DNA from: Arion vulgaris
Taxonomy: Eukaryota; Mollusca; Gastropoda; Stylommatophora; Arionidae
Length of the DNA: 64,000 bases
Assembly: GCA_020796225.1 (NCBI GenBank)
Contig: CM036768.1
Coordinates: forward strand, 41,118,789-41,182,788
Direction of reading: 5' to 3'
Under the pieces are notes generated by a model. That model did no database searches. It was not told where the DNA came from and saw only the letters and a program-made list of their open reading frames with translations. The position numbers and the translations under genes were made by a program. Shown piece by piece: positions 33,040 through 44,250 of the stretch. Position 1 is the first letter of the stretch. Each line of letters begins with the position of its first letter.

Positions 33040-34640
33040 GTGACTGGTCCTCCAGCAGATCAGACAAGGTAGCTAAAATTCAGCCAACCGAATAGGGTCG
33101 GACATTGACATTTGCAGATTATATCTTAATATATAGGGCTGGGTCAGATAGACGAGAGATGGTTGATGACATTCAGAAAACATTGCATACCATCTCGGGT
33201 TGGTGTAGAGAGTCTTGCTCTCAGGTCAATCCTGAAAAAGCGTGTATGTTGTGGTGCTCGTTGAATAATCACATAGTCAAGGCTGACCTACCCCTTGTAA
33301 TCTTTGATGAACATACCATCGAGCGCAGAGACAGGCTGTGCTATCTTGGAATAACCTTAGATCGTAGTCTATCTTTCAAACACCATATTGAACAGACGAT
33401 ACAACGGTGCAAGCGTGGTCTTGCGGCTCTCAAAGTTATGGTGGCTGCACACCTTGAGCAGTCTACTTGCCCTTTTGTTCGATCAACTAGTTATGTCAGT
33501 GGTAGATTACGGACTCGGAATTCTTACGATATCAAGATCACACTGTGAACGACTCGAATGGGTTCAGAATGAAGGTATGCGTATAGTTCTGGGCTGCACT
33601 AGAGATACCCCCATTGTGAAGATGAGATATATGCTTGGCCATCTGTCACTATGCTCCCGTCATACATTCGCCCAAACCAAGGCATATATGCGGGTTACTA
33701 CGGATAAGAGACATCGACTACATAAGAACACTATTGATGTTAAAGGCACGATAATCAAGCGTGGCATATCATAGATGGCCCAGGCTGAGAGAACAATTGG
33801 CCAGGTGACTATGGTTGCGACCCTACCAAAAAGGGGAAGAATGGATCCCAACAGATGGTAGCATGACCAACTATCTCAACGTTATCATTACTCTTGGAAG
33901 AGAATATAGAGATTGGGGTAACATGAAGGCTGATCTCACAGTTAAGCAGCTGATAGAAGATAATGCAAGGGATGATGATGTTGTTGAATATACCGATGGG
34001 TTGGTTCAACGTGGTGAGAAGTCCGGCTGGGGTTTCTTTGCTAATGTGCATGGTAGGGTTGTTGCAGAGCGAAGTGGGGCATGCAGGACAACTACTTCTA
34101 GTATGAGGAAGGAGGTTGAGGCCGTTATTGCTGCCCTCCATTGGATCTCTGGGACTTCATTTACTGGGGCAGTTGTTGTATCTGACTCTCAGTCGATGCT
34201 TCACAAGATCCAGAAGGGCAGGTTTCGGTATGAGTGGATGTCATCTATAGAAGTTTCTAACCTCCAGTGGCTTACGTGGATATACTGTCCTGGGCATGTG
34301 GGTGTTTACGGTAATGAGAGAGCGGACAGGCTTGCATCAACAGCGTCGATTGTTGGGGAGTTGAAGATGGATAAGGGGGATATTCTATGGTCTCTTCGCG
34401 ACTGTCTGTTGGATGAGGACACTAAAATCGATGTTGAATCGATCATCGATTTAGGCAGTTTTGGGGTTACCCGTTGTTCGTCTAACTGGATGCCTGAGAG
34501 GCAGAGTGAGAGATGTGTTTAATCAGCGAGCCACAGGAACCATCAGTATGTATACTCTTCGATATCTGTGGGGGAGACTGAGCACCTATGGGTCTGCCCG
34601 GAGTGAATGACGTCAATTTAGTAACCAATAACCAGTATAT
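33040..34640 (+). pseudogene. I/Jockey-type LINE: mutated RT, long intact RNase H frame
   Basis: RT palm and thumb at 33105-33548: MTFADYILIYRAGSD in place of FADD, then VNPEKACMLWCSLNNHIVK and YLGITLDRSLSFKHH. The thumb continues in another frame (33540-33774: GMRIVLGCTRDTP). The 235-codon frame at 33815-34522 contains the full RNase H domain: EYTDGLVQRGEKSGWGF (first Asp), MRKEVEAV (Glu), VVSDSQSM (Asp), CPGHVGVYGNERADRLAS (last Asp). All four acidic positions are kept. The second catalytic RT Asp is replaced by Tyr, so reverse transcription should fail. Its 3' end, GACGTCAATTTAGTAACCAA near 34610, differs from the (ATAAC)n family, so this is a separate subfamily. Confidence 0.85.
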
Positions 34641-34856
34641 TAGACAGATCATCTGTGATAAGTAGCACATTGATTGAGTTATATTCATTTAATAATGATT
34701 TCAAACCTACACTATTTTGTTGGATTACCTAGATGTGGGACAGGTTTTTGGTGTAAATCCTGATAAAAATTCAGAAGTGGAAGCACCAAAGGCAGCATAG
34801 TGTTGTAGTCACTAATGTCCTGACAACATCTGTGATGTGACTGATACCATACTGTA

Positions 34857-35180
34857 TCATCATCATCATCAGGTGCTGTCTTCACATCAAAGGCTGGCTG
34901 CAATGAATCTCCGACATCCTCTGTCTTTCGCCTTGGTGTTGCACACTGCCAGACTGTAGCTTGTCCATTTCTTAAAGTTTCCCTCCCACTTATCTCTCGG
35001 TCTTCCTCTGCTTTGCCCTCTAGTAAATATTTTATCATGGTGTCATGTATTTTTATGTGCTCAAAATACTTTACTTGTCTGAATTTTATTTATCTTAATA
35101 ATTTCATGCCTAGTTTTCCTAAAACTTGTTTATTTGTCTGTTTTTCCGTCCATGTATAACAGGCTAGCTGGTACAAGGTC
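34857..35180 (-). pseudogene. RTE-type LINE C-terminal fragment with (GAT)n tail
   Basis: The minus strand reads KQVLGKLGMKLLR-like text, then MIKYLLEGKAEEDREISGRE and, in other frames, WRFIAASL-like text, ending in a GATGATGATGAT tail at 34857-34870. Matches the general C-terminal layout of the RTE-type elements here. Frameshifted. Confidence 0.6.
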
Positions 35181-35428
35181 CTTGTTGAAAGAGGTAGTAG
35201 TGTTAATTTAATAGAATGATACTTTCTCATGAAGATGCAAGGAACACACATAAGTACACACTTCGTCCTTCAAAACAATAAATTTTAATAGCAAAGAAAA
35301 TATTGATTCACAGGTAACTCTCCTAACTCAACGTCACTTTGGACAACCGTAATGTATATCTTAATAAATCAATCCTAGGCATCAACTCACATCAACCTAA
35401 TTCATTCTATACTCTAATTGGAAACCGT

Positions 35429-36015
35429 CTTATAAGTTCACCGCAATTAGTTCATTTCACAATTAAACAATATATCTTAGTTCAGAAATTGTTCTTTACC
35501 TTATAAGTTCACCGAAATTAGTTCATTTCACAATTAAACAATATATCTTAGTTCAGAAATTGTTCTTTACCTTATAAGTTCACAGCAATTAGTTCATTTC
35601 ACAATTAAACAATATATCTTAGTTCAGAAATTGTTCTTTACCTTATAAGTTCACCGCAATTAGTTCATTTCACAATTAAACAATATATCTTAGTTCAGAA
35701 ATTGTTCTTTACCTTATAAGTTCACAGCAATTAGTTCATTTCACAATTAAACAATATATCTTAGTTCAGAAATTGTTCTTTACCTTATAAGTTCACCGCA
35801 ATTAGTTCATTTCACAATTAAACAATACATCTTAGTTCAGAAATTGTTCTTTACCTTATAAGTTCACAGCAATTAGTTCATTTCACAATTAAACAACATA
35901 TCTTAGTTCAGAAATTGTTCTTTACCTTATAAGTTCACAGCAATTAGTTCATTTCACAATTAAACAATATATCTTAGTTCAGAAATTGTTCTTTACCTTA
36001 TAAGTTCACCGCAAT
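35429..36015. repeat. 71-bp minisatellite, about 8 units
   Basis: Units contain CTTATAAGTTCACCGCAATT, AGTTCATTTCACAATTAAAC and CTTAGTTCAGAAATTGTTC. They are nearly identical, with alternating CACCGCAATT/CACAGCAATT variants. No coding frame survives. Confidence 0.95.
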
Positions 36016-36528
36016 TCTGTGTATGCTAGTTGGTGGCATACTCTATTCAGAAATACAGTGGTCTACAAGTGGCCGCTCTCTGAACTCTCTACCATCACTG
36101 AAAAGTTCGTTGAACAGGGTTTTCTAGTTCCTCGAAAACAGTTAATTTTTTTACCAGGGTTAAAGTTTGTTTTTGAATCCTCTTACTAAAAGTTCGGACG
36201 TCGTCTCGGCCTAGGTCGTAGAAGTGGCCTCTCTAGAACTGGGTCGTCTGGTCTCTGGTCGTCTTGTCTCTGGTCATCAGGGTCTCTGGGTGTTTGTTCA
36301 CAACAACACCAATATTCATCAGATGATTGGAAGGTTGTATGTCTCTCCGTATAAGAAAACAATATTCGCTTGTTCACTTCGCTAGTTCACTTCTGACTAT
36401 CTCCCTCTCTGTTCAAAGCTTAATATTCCTTAAATTTTGTCAGAAAAATATATAAGACTATAAGTTAGTCTTCCTCTCTCTCAATAATCTTCATACCACG
36501 GAACTCAGTCTTGTGTGTTCCTTTTCGA

Positions 36529-36895
36529 GTCCTTTTCTCTTCCTTACTATAACTATATCTCTTCTGTAGTGTGTGTCGTCTCTCTTGTAAATCTAAAGTT
36601 CAACTTTTCTCTTCCTGTCTATAACTATATCTCCTCAGTAGTTTGTGTCGTCTCTCTTGTAAATCTAAAGTTCAACTTTTCTCTTCCTGTCTATAACTAT
36701 ATCTCCTCAGTAGTTTGTGTCGTCTCTCTTGTAAATCTAAAGTTCAACTTTTCTCTTCCTGTCTATAACTATATCTCCTCAGTAGTTTGTGTCGTCTCTC
36801 TTGTAAATCTAAAGTTCAACTTTTCTCTTCCTGTCTATAACTATATCTCCTCAGTAGTTTGTGTCGTCTCTCCTCTAAATCTAAAGTTCCACTCA
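36529..36895. repeat. 72-bp minisatellite, about 5 units
   Basis: Units contain CTCTTCCTGTCTATAACTAT, CTCCTCAGTAGTTTGTGTCG and TCTCTCTTGTAAATCTAAAG. At exactly 24 codons the unit yields a 154-codon artificial ORF with the period YNYISSVVCVVSLVNLKF. High copy identity. I do not regard it as a gene. Confidence 0.95.
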
Positions 36896-37089
36896 ATATA
36901 TCTAACCAAAACCCCAGCTGCCCCTACCTGGGTCTCGAGATTTCCGAGATTAAAGGAGTCCCCGAATACCATGGGATAAACTAATGTCCTGAGTTAGTAA
37001 ACTGCTGGTCAGCAACTAAATATTTGTAAACAAGGTGTTTACTTACAGACTCAAGGACACCCACTAATGTAAAAGGGGTGGTTTGGGTT

Positions 37090-38190
37090 GACCCGAATAT
37101 ACCCTAATCATAACAGTGAAACTGTTACACATGAAACTCTGCCTATTCTTCTATATATCCACATCTCAAATGCATCAATTCTGTCTTCTAACTGCTTGTT
37201 CATTGTCCATGTTTCGAGCCATACATTAATATAGGATATATATAGCATTTGATCATTCTCATTTTTAGCCTGTTTGTAATTTGTTTGGATGTCAGTAACT
37301 TTCTCATACTATTGAAATTATCCTTGGCCATTCCTATTCTCTTTTTAATTTCTGTTATACATCTGCTATCATCTGTTATCATCTGACCAAGATATAAGAA
37401 ATATTTTTACTTGATGTAGTAATTCTCCATGTATTTTTATATTCATTTTAGGTTTCTCCATTTCCTTGTTGATCACCATAGTTTTTGTTTTCTGTATGTT
37501 AATGTCTAATCCATATTCCTTGCTAGTTCTGTCCAATTGGTCCACTAGTTCTTGTAATTCTTGTTCACTTTCTGCTACCAATACTGTGTCATCTGCATAT
37601 CTTAAGTTGTTTATTATTTTCCCATTGATCTTGAGTCCTGGCATTCCCTCTAGTTGTTTGAAGATTTTCTCTGTGTAGATGTTAAATAGGTTTGGTGAGA
37701 GAATGCATCCTTGTCTCACTCGTCTCTTTATGTCTATGTATGGAGAGTATCTATTTTCATATTTTATTATTGCTGTCTGTTCCCAGTATATGTTGCTTAT
37801 TAGTCTGATATCATTCCCATCTAGGCCTATTTCTTGTAGACATTAGCTTTTCATGTTGGACTCTGTCAAAAGCTTTGCTATAATCAATGAAACACATGTA
37901 GATACTTTTTTGCACTTCTATATACTTGTAGCGAGTAGTCTTATACCAAGTATTGCCTCTCTTGTTCCTCTGTTCTTTCTAAAGCCAAACTGTTCTTCTC
38001 CTACTTCTATGTCTATCTTTTTTTTAATTCTTTCATGTATGATCTTGACTAGTATTTTTGTTATGTGGCTCATCAGGCTAATTGTTCTACAGTCTGTGCA
38101 CTCCTGTGCTTTGGACTTCTTTGGGTAGTGGTATGAATACTGATGTCTTCAAGTCTCTTGGTATATATCCTATTCTATATATATCATTGA
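37090..38190 (-). pseudogene. RTE-type LINE reverse transcriptase, minus strand, YADD intact
   Basis: From 38190 down: a KIIHERIKKKIDIEVGEEQF-like finger region and KAF-like palm text (frameshifted). Then a 116-codon open frame at 37719-37369 with RQGCILSPNLFNIYTEKIF and NNLRYADDTVLVAESEQELQ, the catalytic YADD box, then GLDINIQKTKTMVIN. Downstream, 37382-37200 has TEIKKRIGMAKDNFNSM and MYGSKHGQ, where the normal YG.E.W is altered. The endonuclease and the true 3' end are missing. It lies just upstream of the SLC6-like gene in opposite orientation. Confidence 0.8.
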
Positions 38191-38577
38191 ATTATGAAAT
38201 TCATTCATTCATAATTCATACTGTATCAGCTACTGCCAATTCTTTGGTAATACCAGTAACATTAAATGGGAACATTTGCTGTATGCACGGACAGTAACTT
38301 TTTTTTCTCTTAGAGAACTAACACCTTGTTAGATATAGCTGCAAGATACACCTCTGTAATTTCTTCCGGGCACATCCACGAACGAAGGAGGCTATGATGA
38401 TGATGTATGACTTAATGGAAGTAATAATCTTAACGTAATGTTTGACTTATATTTGGTGTAAAAACAATATATTAAATAATATAAATAAGAGTTTATTTTT
38501 TTTTTTTGTGTGTATAGGACTGACAAAGCAGATTTAACAAATTGATACAAAATTGACAGTGCAAAAAAAGTGAAAAG

Positions 38578-38668
38578 ATGAGTAGTGACATTCCTCCCTG
38601 GAATCCTTTCCAGTTCATCATTATCTGTACATATACATGCTTCCTGTTCTTCTTTCAGTCTGAAGATG
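38578..38668 (+). CDS. SLC6-like transporter, exon 1 (start and TM1)
   Basis: First coding exon, residues 1-30. An in-frame stop lies 24 bases before the ATG at 38578, and a pyrimidine-rich acceptor (TGTGTATAG, ending 38517) suggests that the 5' UTR is spliced. The donor is GATG|GTAAGT (phase 1). The peptide is MSSDIPPWNPFQFIIICTYT plus CFLFFFQSED. Its W..P.QFI hydrophobic start matches the beginning of SLC6 TM1 (W....YILS.VG...), but the family's G-L-G-N-x-W-R-F-P-Y core, which lines the sodium and substrate sites, is absent. Joined to exon 2, the ED-GG junction aligns with the conserved NGGG after TM1, leaving an apparent eight-residue deletion. A micro-exon hidden in the 4.9-kb intron cannot be excluded. 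The next upstream feature is a minus-strand LINE. Confidence 0.7.
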
Positions 38669-38849
38669 GTAAGTTATAGTACTGTATGTTTTGAAATCAA
38701 GATTATAAAGCTATATTTGCAATTATGTGCGTATCTGTGATTACTTTTCAGAATAATTCTTCAATTCTGTACAGGAATTTCATAATTTATGATACTTTAG
38801 TTGTTGAACATTTATTTTATGTGACTTACTCCATAAATATGATATTAGT

Positions 38850-39140
38850 TAGTCTTTCCTCTTGGGCCTGTGGGCGCGCATAGGGCAGAGGTCATAGTTC
38901 TCCATGTCTCGCGGTTCGGTGCTATCTGTTTTAGGTCTTTAATGTTTACTAGGCCCATCGTGAGCCTTCTCTGGTGATGGTTCTACGAGAGTCTCTTGGT
39001 CTTCCTCGTTTCTTTTTCCCTCTGGTGTCCATATGAGGGATTGGTAAAAGAGTCTTCTCTCATCCATTCTAAGTGTGTGGCCGATGTAGTTCCAGCGGGG
39101 CTTTCTTATAAAATTTGATACATTTTCTTGCTTGGTCTCT
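38850..39140 (-). pseudogene. LINE C-terminal fragment in intron 1
   Basis: The minus strand reads PHMDTRGKKKRGRPRDSRRT, TREGSRWA and degraded WPLPYAR-like text ending EED before the stop near 38855. This is the typical TPEGKRKRGRP..WRRT end of RTE/CR1-type LINE proteins. Only the last ~90 codons are present. Confidence 0.6.
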
Positions 39141-39189
39141 TTGTCTTATTTGTGTATTGGGTCTGAAATCTGACCATTTTGAATATCTG

Positions 39190-39670
39190 AAATCTGAATA
39201 TGATATTGCATAAGCAAAAAAATCAAAAGTAAAACTTCTGAGGACATGTATTTTTCCGGTGGCAACACATGAATCATGTGTATCATGGATTATAACACAA
39301 ACATTAAAGAAGTAAATCGAATCTTTTGAAACAATGTGCGGAGAAAATTCTCAGAACACCCTGGGCAAAGAAGAGACTAGATATACAGACATTCTTCTAG
39401 ACTGAACATTGAGGAATAATGGCTCATAAACAACTCATCTCTTAGAAACTGAAACATTTTGGTCATATTAAACATCACAGTGGTTTAGATAGAACAAAAT
39501 TGGAGGACATGGCTGCTGGAAAATGACAACCAAGATAGTAATGGAAAAAGACATTAATGGAACTTTGAACATGTTGATGGAGAAGGACAGAGAACTGGCT
39601 AGATCAAAAGTTTTTAAGCCACACTGTTATGAGAGTGATGTTTTGAAAGGACACTAGGGTTGCTGTGTGG
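39190..39670 (+). pseudogene. RTE-type LINE C-terminal half in intron 1
   Basis: The + strand reads LLRTCIFPVATHE, IESFETMCG, RNKIGGHGCWK and EKDINGTLNMLMEKDRELAR across shifted frames, paralleling 32010-32530. No RT catalytic region. Several stops. Confidence 0.55.
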
Positions 39671-39737
39671 TTCATGGGTGTTGGTTACTGAACTTATGTT
39701 AGAACACTCTGGTCAAATCCATAGGTGTTCAGTCATC

Positions 39738-39990
39738 CTCCCCAGCAGATATTGAAGGTTATGTAGACTACTGGTTCCCTTGACTGGCTGGATATCAGTC
39801 ATCCGCCCCAGCAGATATTGAAGGTTATGTAGACTACTGGTTTCCTTGACTCCCCAGCAGATATTGAAGGTTATGTAGACTACTGGTTTCCTTGACTCCC
39901 CAGCAGATATTGAAGGTTATATAGACTATTGGTTTCCTTGACTCCCCAGCAGATATTGAAGGTTATGTAAACTACTGGTTCCCTTGACTA
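39738..39990. repeat. 46-bp minisatellite, five units
   Basis: Units contain CCCCAGCAGATATTGAAGGT and TATGTAGACTACTGGTTTCC. The last units are spaced 46 bp apart (39852, 39898, 39944) and the first two are longer. Lies in intron 1. Confidence 0.9.
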
Positions 39991-40130
39991 ACTGGTTAAG
40001 CATCCAGCTCTGCTTATACACCATGTCATTCTTAAATCGCAGTACTGATTCAATATCAGTTTTATCGTCCTTCATACAACAGACGGTTACGACAAACTGA
40101 AGGACATCCCAACATAATTTTGGCTCAATG

Positions 40131-40392
40131 AAGTATGGACAGAGCCAATATCCTCAATGCGTGCACTCTCAAATATTTGACATGGGCAAGTGTCAGACAC
40201 TGGAACGAGTTCAAGAATTAAACGTTAAGTTTGGACATGACAGACAGTGTCGTCTTTGTGGTAGAGAGAGAAGGTAATCAACTTTTCATGGGTACGGTGA
40301 GCAAATGGACGTTGGGATGGCTGCTGCAGCGGAGGACAGAGCACGAATGGGAATGCCCAATGTGGAATGACGTCGATCGCATAACATAACAT
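40131..40392 (+). mobile_element. 262-bp 5'-truncated LINE insert with TSD
   Basis: Flanked by TTTTGGCTCAATG at 40118-40130 and 40393-40405. Contains only the end of the RNase H LINE family, from AAGTATGGACAGAGCC-like text to GACGTCGATCGCATAACATA. Located in intron 1. High similarity to 50.03-50.29 kb. Confidence 0.85.
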
Positions 40393-40429
40393 TTTTGGCT
40401 CAATGCTTTTCATGCAAGCCTGCCTGCTC

Positions 40430-41010
40430 TCTGATTTCCATGAACACTCACATGTTCAGTTCAGTGAGTCAATATAAGGTCCTGAAGGCTGGCAGCCTGT
40501 ATTGTTGACATCCACTTAAGTCGTAACCTGCTGCTTTGTACCTTCTGAAGCATCGGCTGAGAGTTGGACATTGGTGGACCTAGTAAATGGAGCCCCAGAG
40601 AGCTATTGGAGACAGCAGTAATGGCCTCAGTCTCCATCCTCATACTGGAAGTAGTTGTCCTCTATGTTCTATTCTGCTCTACAACAACCTTATTATGCAT
40701 GTTAACTAAGAAACCATAACATGATTTCTCGCTACAATGCACAGAACCATCTTTATAGACAACATCATCAGTTTCTTTATTATCCACTATCAATTGCTTA
40801 ATTGCAAATTCAGCCTTCATATTGCATCAATCTCTACATTTCCTTCCCTCTCTCTCTTGATCCCACATTTTCTTCCAAGAGTAATGATAACATTGTGAAA
40901 GTTTTCCATGCTCCCATCTATCAGGATCCATTCTTCACCTTTTGTTAGATATGCCGAATAGCGTATTCATGCTTTGCAAATTTTCTAACTCGGTGAGGTC
41001 GTTCCAGATT
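40430..41010 (-). pseudogene. LINE RNase H remnant, minus strand
   Basis: The minus strand reads DDVVYKDGSVHCSEKSCYGF (first RNase H Asp in KDGS), then TTTSSMRMETEAITAV (Glu kept), then MSNSQPMLQKVQ where the Asp of SDS is Asn, and RLRLKWMSTIQAASLQD. This is the subfamily of 33.0-34.6 kb. Stops and a changed catalytic residue show decay. In intron 1, abutting the 262-bp insert. Confidence 0.65.
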
Positions 41011-41014
41011 AGAA

Positions 41015-42290
41015 ACATTCTCAACTCCACAGGGACGAGTATCATTTTGGCACACCAGACAATATGGTGTCTGCTCCGTATTTTTCAAGCTAAGATTGAA
41101 TACAGGTAAACAGGGATGGCATTTTCATGAGATGCTAGAATGTAACTTTTGATTTTTGAGCTCAGTCAATATTACCCAACCCAATCCCCTGCTTTCTGCC
41201 TCTGGTGCAGAGTTTACTGCAGTTTTTCCTTGTGTTGACATGGGACAAACAGGTTACATCTGTCTTTAGGAGTAATGCCAAAAGTGGGCAAGTGTAATGT
41301 GATCAATGAGTTTGACTCTGGATGATGTGAGTTTACACTTACATACGATTCTTTGTACCAATTTCGTACTCCATTTCTCAATTTGTACCTGTTACTTGTC
41401 TCTAGACATCTGTCAGGAGACATGTGTGGACACTCTGGGATTCTGATCATCTGTACTGCGAACAGATCACATAGCATTTGTGATTACGCCCACGCTACTA
41501 TCTTACCACCGCATCGTAGCTCTCCTTCAATCCCCACATGCTTTGCCAGACTAGTGCCACAGTCTGTTTCCAGGGCCACCACATGGAGGTGGGGTATGGT
41601 CTTAGTCAGTGTGATCTCACTGACCCTGGTTGTCACTTTATTTATTGTGCCTGTGTCCCATTCAGAGTTTTAGGGGCTAAAGATGCAGTCAATAAGCTGA
41701 AAAATCACTGACCAAGATCCTACTCCGTCAACTTGTTGTGACTGAAACTATGTTGCATTGTTGCAGTCTGACAAAGGGAGTATGGATCATGAAAAAGCTA
41801 CCACTGTAGTTTAATGGAGTCACAAACTGTTATACATGATATCTAAACTATCTTCACCCAACCCTCTGCTCATAGAAATGTTAAAGTGCCAAGCTGACCC
41901 TGCCAGCATAAGTGATACTGGTAATCTCCACCAATGTCCATGCCACGAACAGAAAAGGGAGTGTAAACCAATGCTGAATGCAATATCTGTCCTAAAAGTC
42001 GGTGGTGATAACCCAACACTGCCACTGTGATCCTACTAAATGACCTGAACTAGAATTCTGCAAAATATGACCTGGTTCATTGCTAAGCAAACGCAAGCAA
42101 CCAATGTCCTAGTGACTGATAGTGCTCCACTTGTGCCGGAACTCTTTGTCAGAGAAAACAGCTCAGTGCCCAGAGACTGCTGTAGTAATCTTACTAAAAT
42201 GACTTCCATATCTATTAATAAAAAAAGTTGATCTGTATTGTCAATGCAAATGAAGTTTGTCATAAATGATTGTGATAGCGGCCCTTAATC
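41015..42290. other. Intron 1 segment without a recognised element
   Basis: Two overlapping ORFs on opposite strands occur at 41214-41673, neither with a recognised domain. Otherwise no coding or repeat signal. Confidence 0.4.
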
Positions 42291-42294
42291 CAGA

Positions 42295-43310
42295 ACACTA
42301 TCCCAGAGATAATGGCTCAGTGCCTGGGGTGCTGCACCCGTGGTGAGAAGTCAGACTGGTTAGCATACATGGTAGGGTCATTGCAGAGCAAAGTGGATTG
42401 TACAGGACAACTATTTCCAGTGCGAAAATAGAGGTTGAGGCCGTTACTTCTGCCCTCCAGTGGCTCTCTGTGGTTCTGTTTACTGGGGCTGTTATTGTTT
42501 GTGACTCAGTTTTTGCTTTGGAAGATCCAGAATGACAGATTACGGTATGTATGGATGTAGTCTATAGAGTTTTCCAACCTCCAGAGACTCACATGGATCT
42601 ACTGCCCTGGGCATGCTGGTGTTTGCAGTAATGAGAGTGCGGACAAGCTTGCATCAAAGGTGTCGATTGTCAGGGAGTTTAGAATGGATAAGAGGAATGT
42701 TCTTTAGTCTCTTGGAGACCTGTTGGATGAGGACACCCAAATTTATGTTGAATCTTTGCAGAGATTTAAGGAGTTTGAAAATGCAGGTTCTACAAGTAGA
42801 ACTGGATGCTTGAGGGGTAGAGAGGGGAGTGTGTTTAACCAGCCAGCCATGGTAACAATCACTATGCAGCATATCCTTTGGTATCTGTTGGGGGAGGCGG
42901 AGCACCTATGGGTCTGCATGAAGTGCTGTGACATCGGCTCAGTAGCCAAAGCCTGGGATGCTGCAGTAACCACCCATAGACAGGGTCCTCATGATATTAC
43001 ATGACATTACACACTCTGTCAAAAGGAATGGAACATTCTGTGTCCGAAATAAAGCTCTGGAGCACCTCCCCAACACTTGACCAGAGAAAGAGTGTAAACT
43101 CGAGATATTCTAGGAGTTGGAACAGCAACAATAAAGTGCTTTAAGAAGTTTGAAATCACATGTTGTACAAGTAGGACTGAATGGCTAATGTGCTTAACCT
43201 GTGGTGCCACAGAAACCATCAACATTCATATCCATCAACATCTACTGTTGGAGACTGAGCACATATCGGTCTGCCTAGAGTACTATGATCTCAGTTCAGT
43301 AAGCAGTAAT
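42295..43310 (+). pseudogene. LINE RNase H and C-terminal remnants
   Basis: RNase H text of the 34-kb subfamily appears in scattered frames (GEKSDWLAYM-like, VTSALQWLS-like, then YCPGHAGVCSNESADKLAS near 42600). DEDTQIYVESLQRFKEFENA follows at 42723, and the C-terminal block REGSVFNQPAMV and WYLLGEAEHLWVCMKCCDI is open at 42723-43004. A second, shorter copy of the C-terminal block is at 43130-43310. No intact catalytic frame. Confidence 0.6.
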
Positions 43311-43613
43311 CACTTATATAACTTTGAACTATAGCTTACAGATTCCACAGCACTTCAGGATTAACTCATAAGACTATGAGACCACTCTATAAACTGTTTC
43401 TTGAAAATGTGTCTGTTGCTATATTTTGTACAACTGCCATACCTCATGTTATGTTTGTCTTACACCATTGCTAATCAATTGTATTGCAGTCTTTAACCTG
43501 TATTCAGTTATTACTTCTGTAGTGCTGCCCAACAACTTCTCTTATTTGTTATTTCCGTAAATGTTTTTTTTTCTAATGTTAATACTCTCTTTTCAAAATT
43601 CCACACATTGCAG

Positions 43614-43751
43614 GAGGACTTGCAGTTGTTGCTGTGTATGTATCAGTGATTGTGTTGGCTGTACCTGCTACTTTTGTGCAGCTGAAATTAGGGAGTTATC
43701 TGCAGAAAGGTGTTGTAGGAGTCTTTTCTATGTTCTTTCCTATTTGGAAAG
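43614..43751 (+). CDS. SLC6-like transporter, exon 2 (TM2)
   Basis: Residues 31-76. Acceptor CACATTGCAG|GA, donor AAAG|GTAATA, phase 1 in and out. The exon encodes GGLAVVAVYVSVIVLAVPAT followed by FVQLKLGSYLQKGVVGVFSM and FFPIWK. This matches SLC6 TM2 and the first intracellular loop, where the family has GGG.F..PY...L...GIP...LE..LGQ....G....W....P...G. Landmarks kept: the GG start, the Pro before the helix end (P48), LGxY, the Gly at 63 and the P-x-W-K-G end. Landmarks changed: the conserved Glu is Gln (Q53) and the GQ pair is Gly-Ser (57-58). The join with exons 1 and 3 is in phase. Confidence 0.85.
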
Positions 43752-43934
43752 GTAATAAAATTGTCTTTTTCATCACATCACTTTGCATTGTCTCTTGGTC
43801 ATGTCATTAAATCTATACATTCCAGTTATATGGTTGTTTTCTTGTATATCGACACATCCACTAAGTGACATATTTTTACTATTACATATATATGTGGACA
43901 CTGAAAATAGAATGAAGTTCATTTGCTAAATTTG

Positions 43935-44250
43935 TTTAGTTTTGTCATCAGATCATCATCAACTAATTAGTACATAAGTGCTCCTATATGCTAGTAACCT
44001 GCTGCCTTGCTTTGGCTGGGGATAGTCAAAGGCTGACGGAGAGCTACCCAGTAAACGCTGGTTGAAATCGGACACGTCGCCAAATGGCAAGCACCAGAGT
44101 TCCAAATGGTACTGAAGATGTGACATAAAAACGTTCTTGGCAAAGGCTGTTTATATATCACAATAAGAATTATCAAAAGGGTAGAAAAAGACGATCGAAA
44201 GAGAGAGATGTCTCTTAGCATGTGGCAACTAACAGCACCAGTTATTTTAT
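43935..44250 (-). pseudogene. LINE C-terminal remnant split by a SINE-like repeat
   Basis: The flanks 43935-43988 and 44210-44250 together match the uninterrupted stretch 51890-51995 (for example ATTAGTNCATAAGTGCTCC, then GTGTGGC-CTAACNNCACC), the minus-strand C-terminal end of the RNase H LINE. The 43990-44210 repeat separates them. Confidence 0.6.
43990..44210 (+). mobile_element. Dispersed ~220-bp SINE-like repeat
   Basis: Starts CCTGCTGCCTTGCTTTGG, contains AAAGGCTGACGGAGAGCTA, CCCAGTAAACGCTGG, GGCTGTTTATATATCACA, and ends GACGATCGAAAGAGAGAG. Full-length partner of the minus-strand copy at 27350-27597. It interrupts a LINE remnant in intron 2 of the SLC6-like gene. Confidence 0.75.

Noticed and set aside
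36515..36979. 154-codon ORF with hydrophobic 24-residue repeats that could look like a membrane protein
   Set aside because: It is a 72-bp minisatellite in phase with codons; no start context, splice structure or homology.
41214..41673. Overlapping ORFs on opposite strands as a sense/antisense gene pair
   Set aside because: No recognised domain on either strand and composition like surrounding intron DNA; likely chance.
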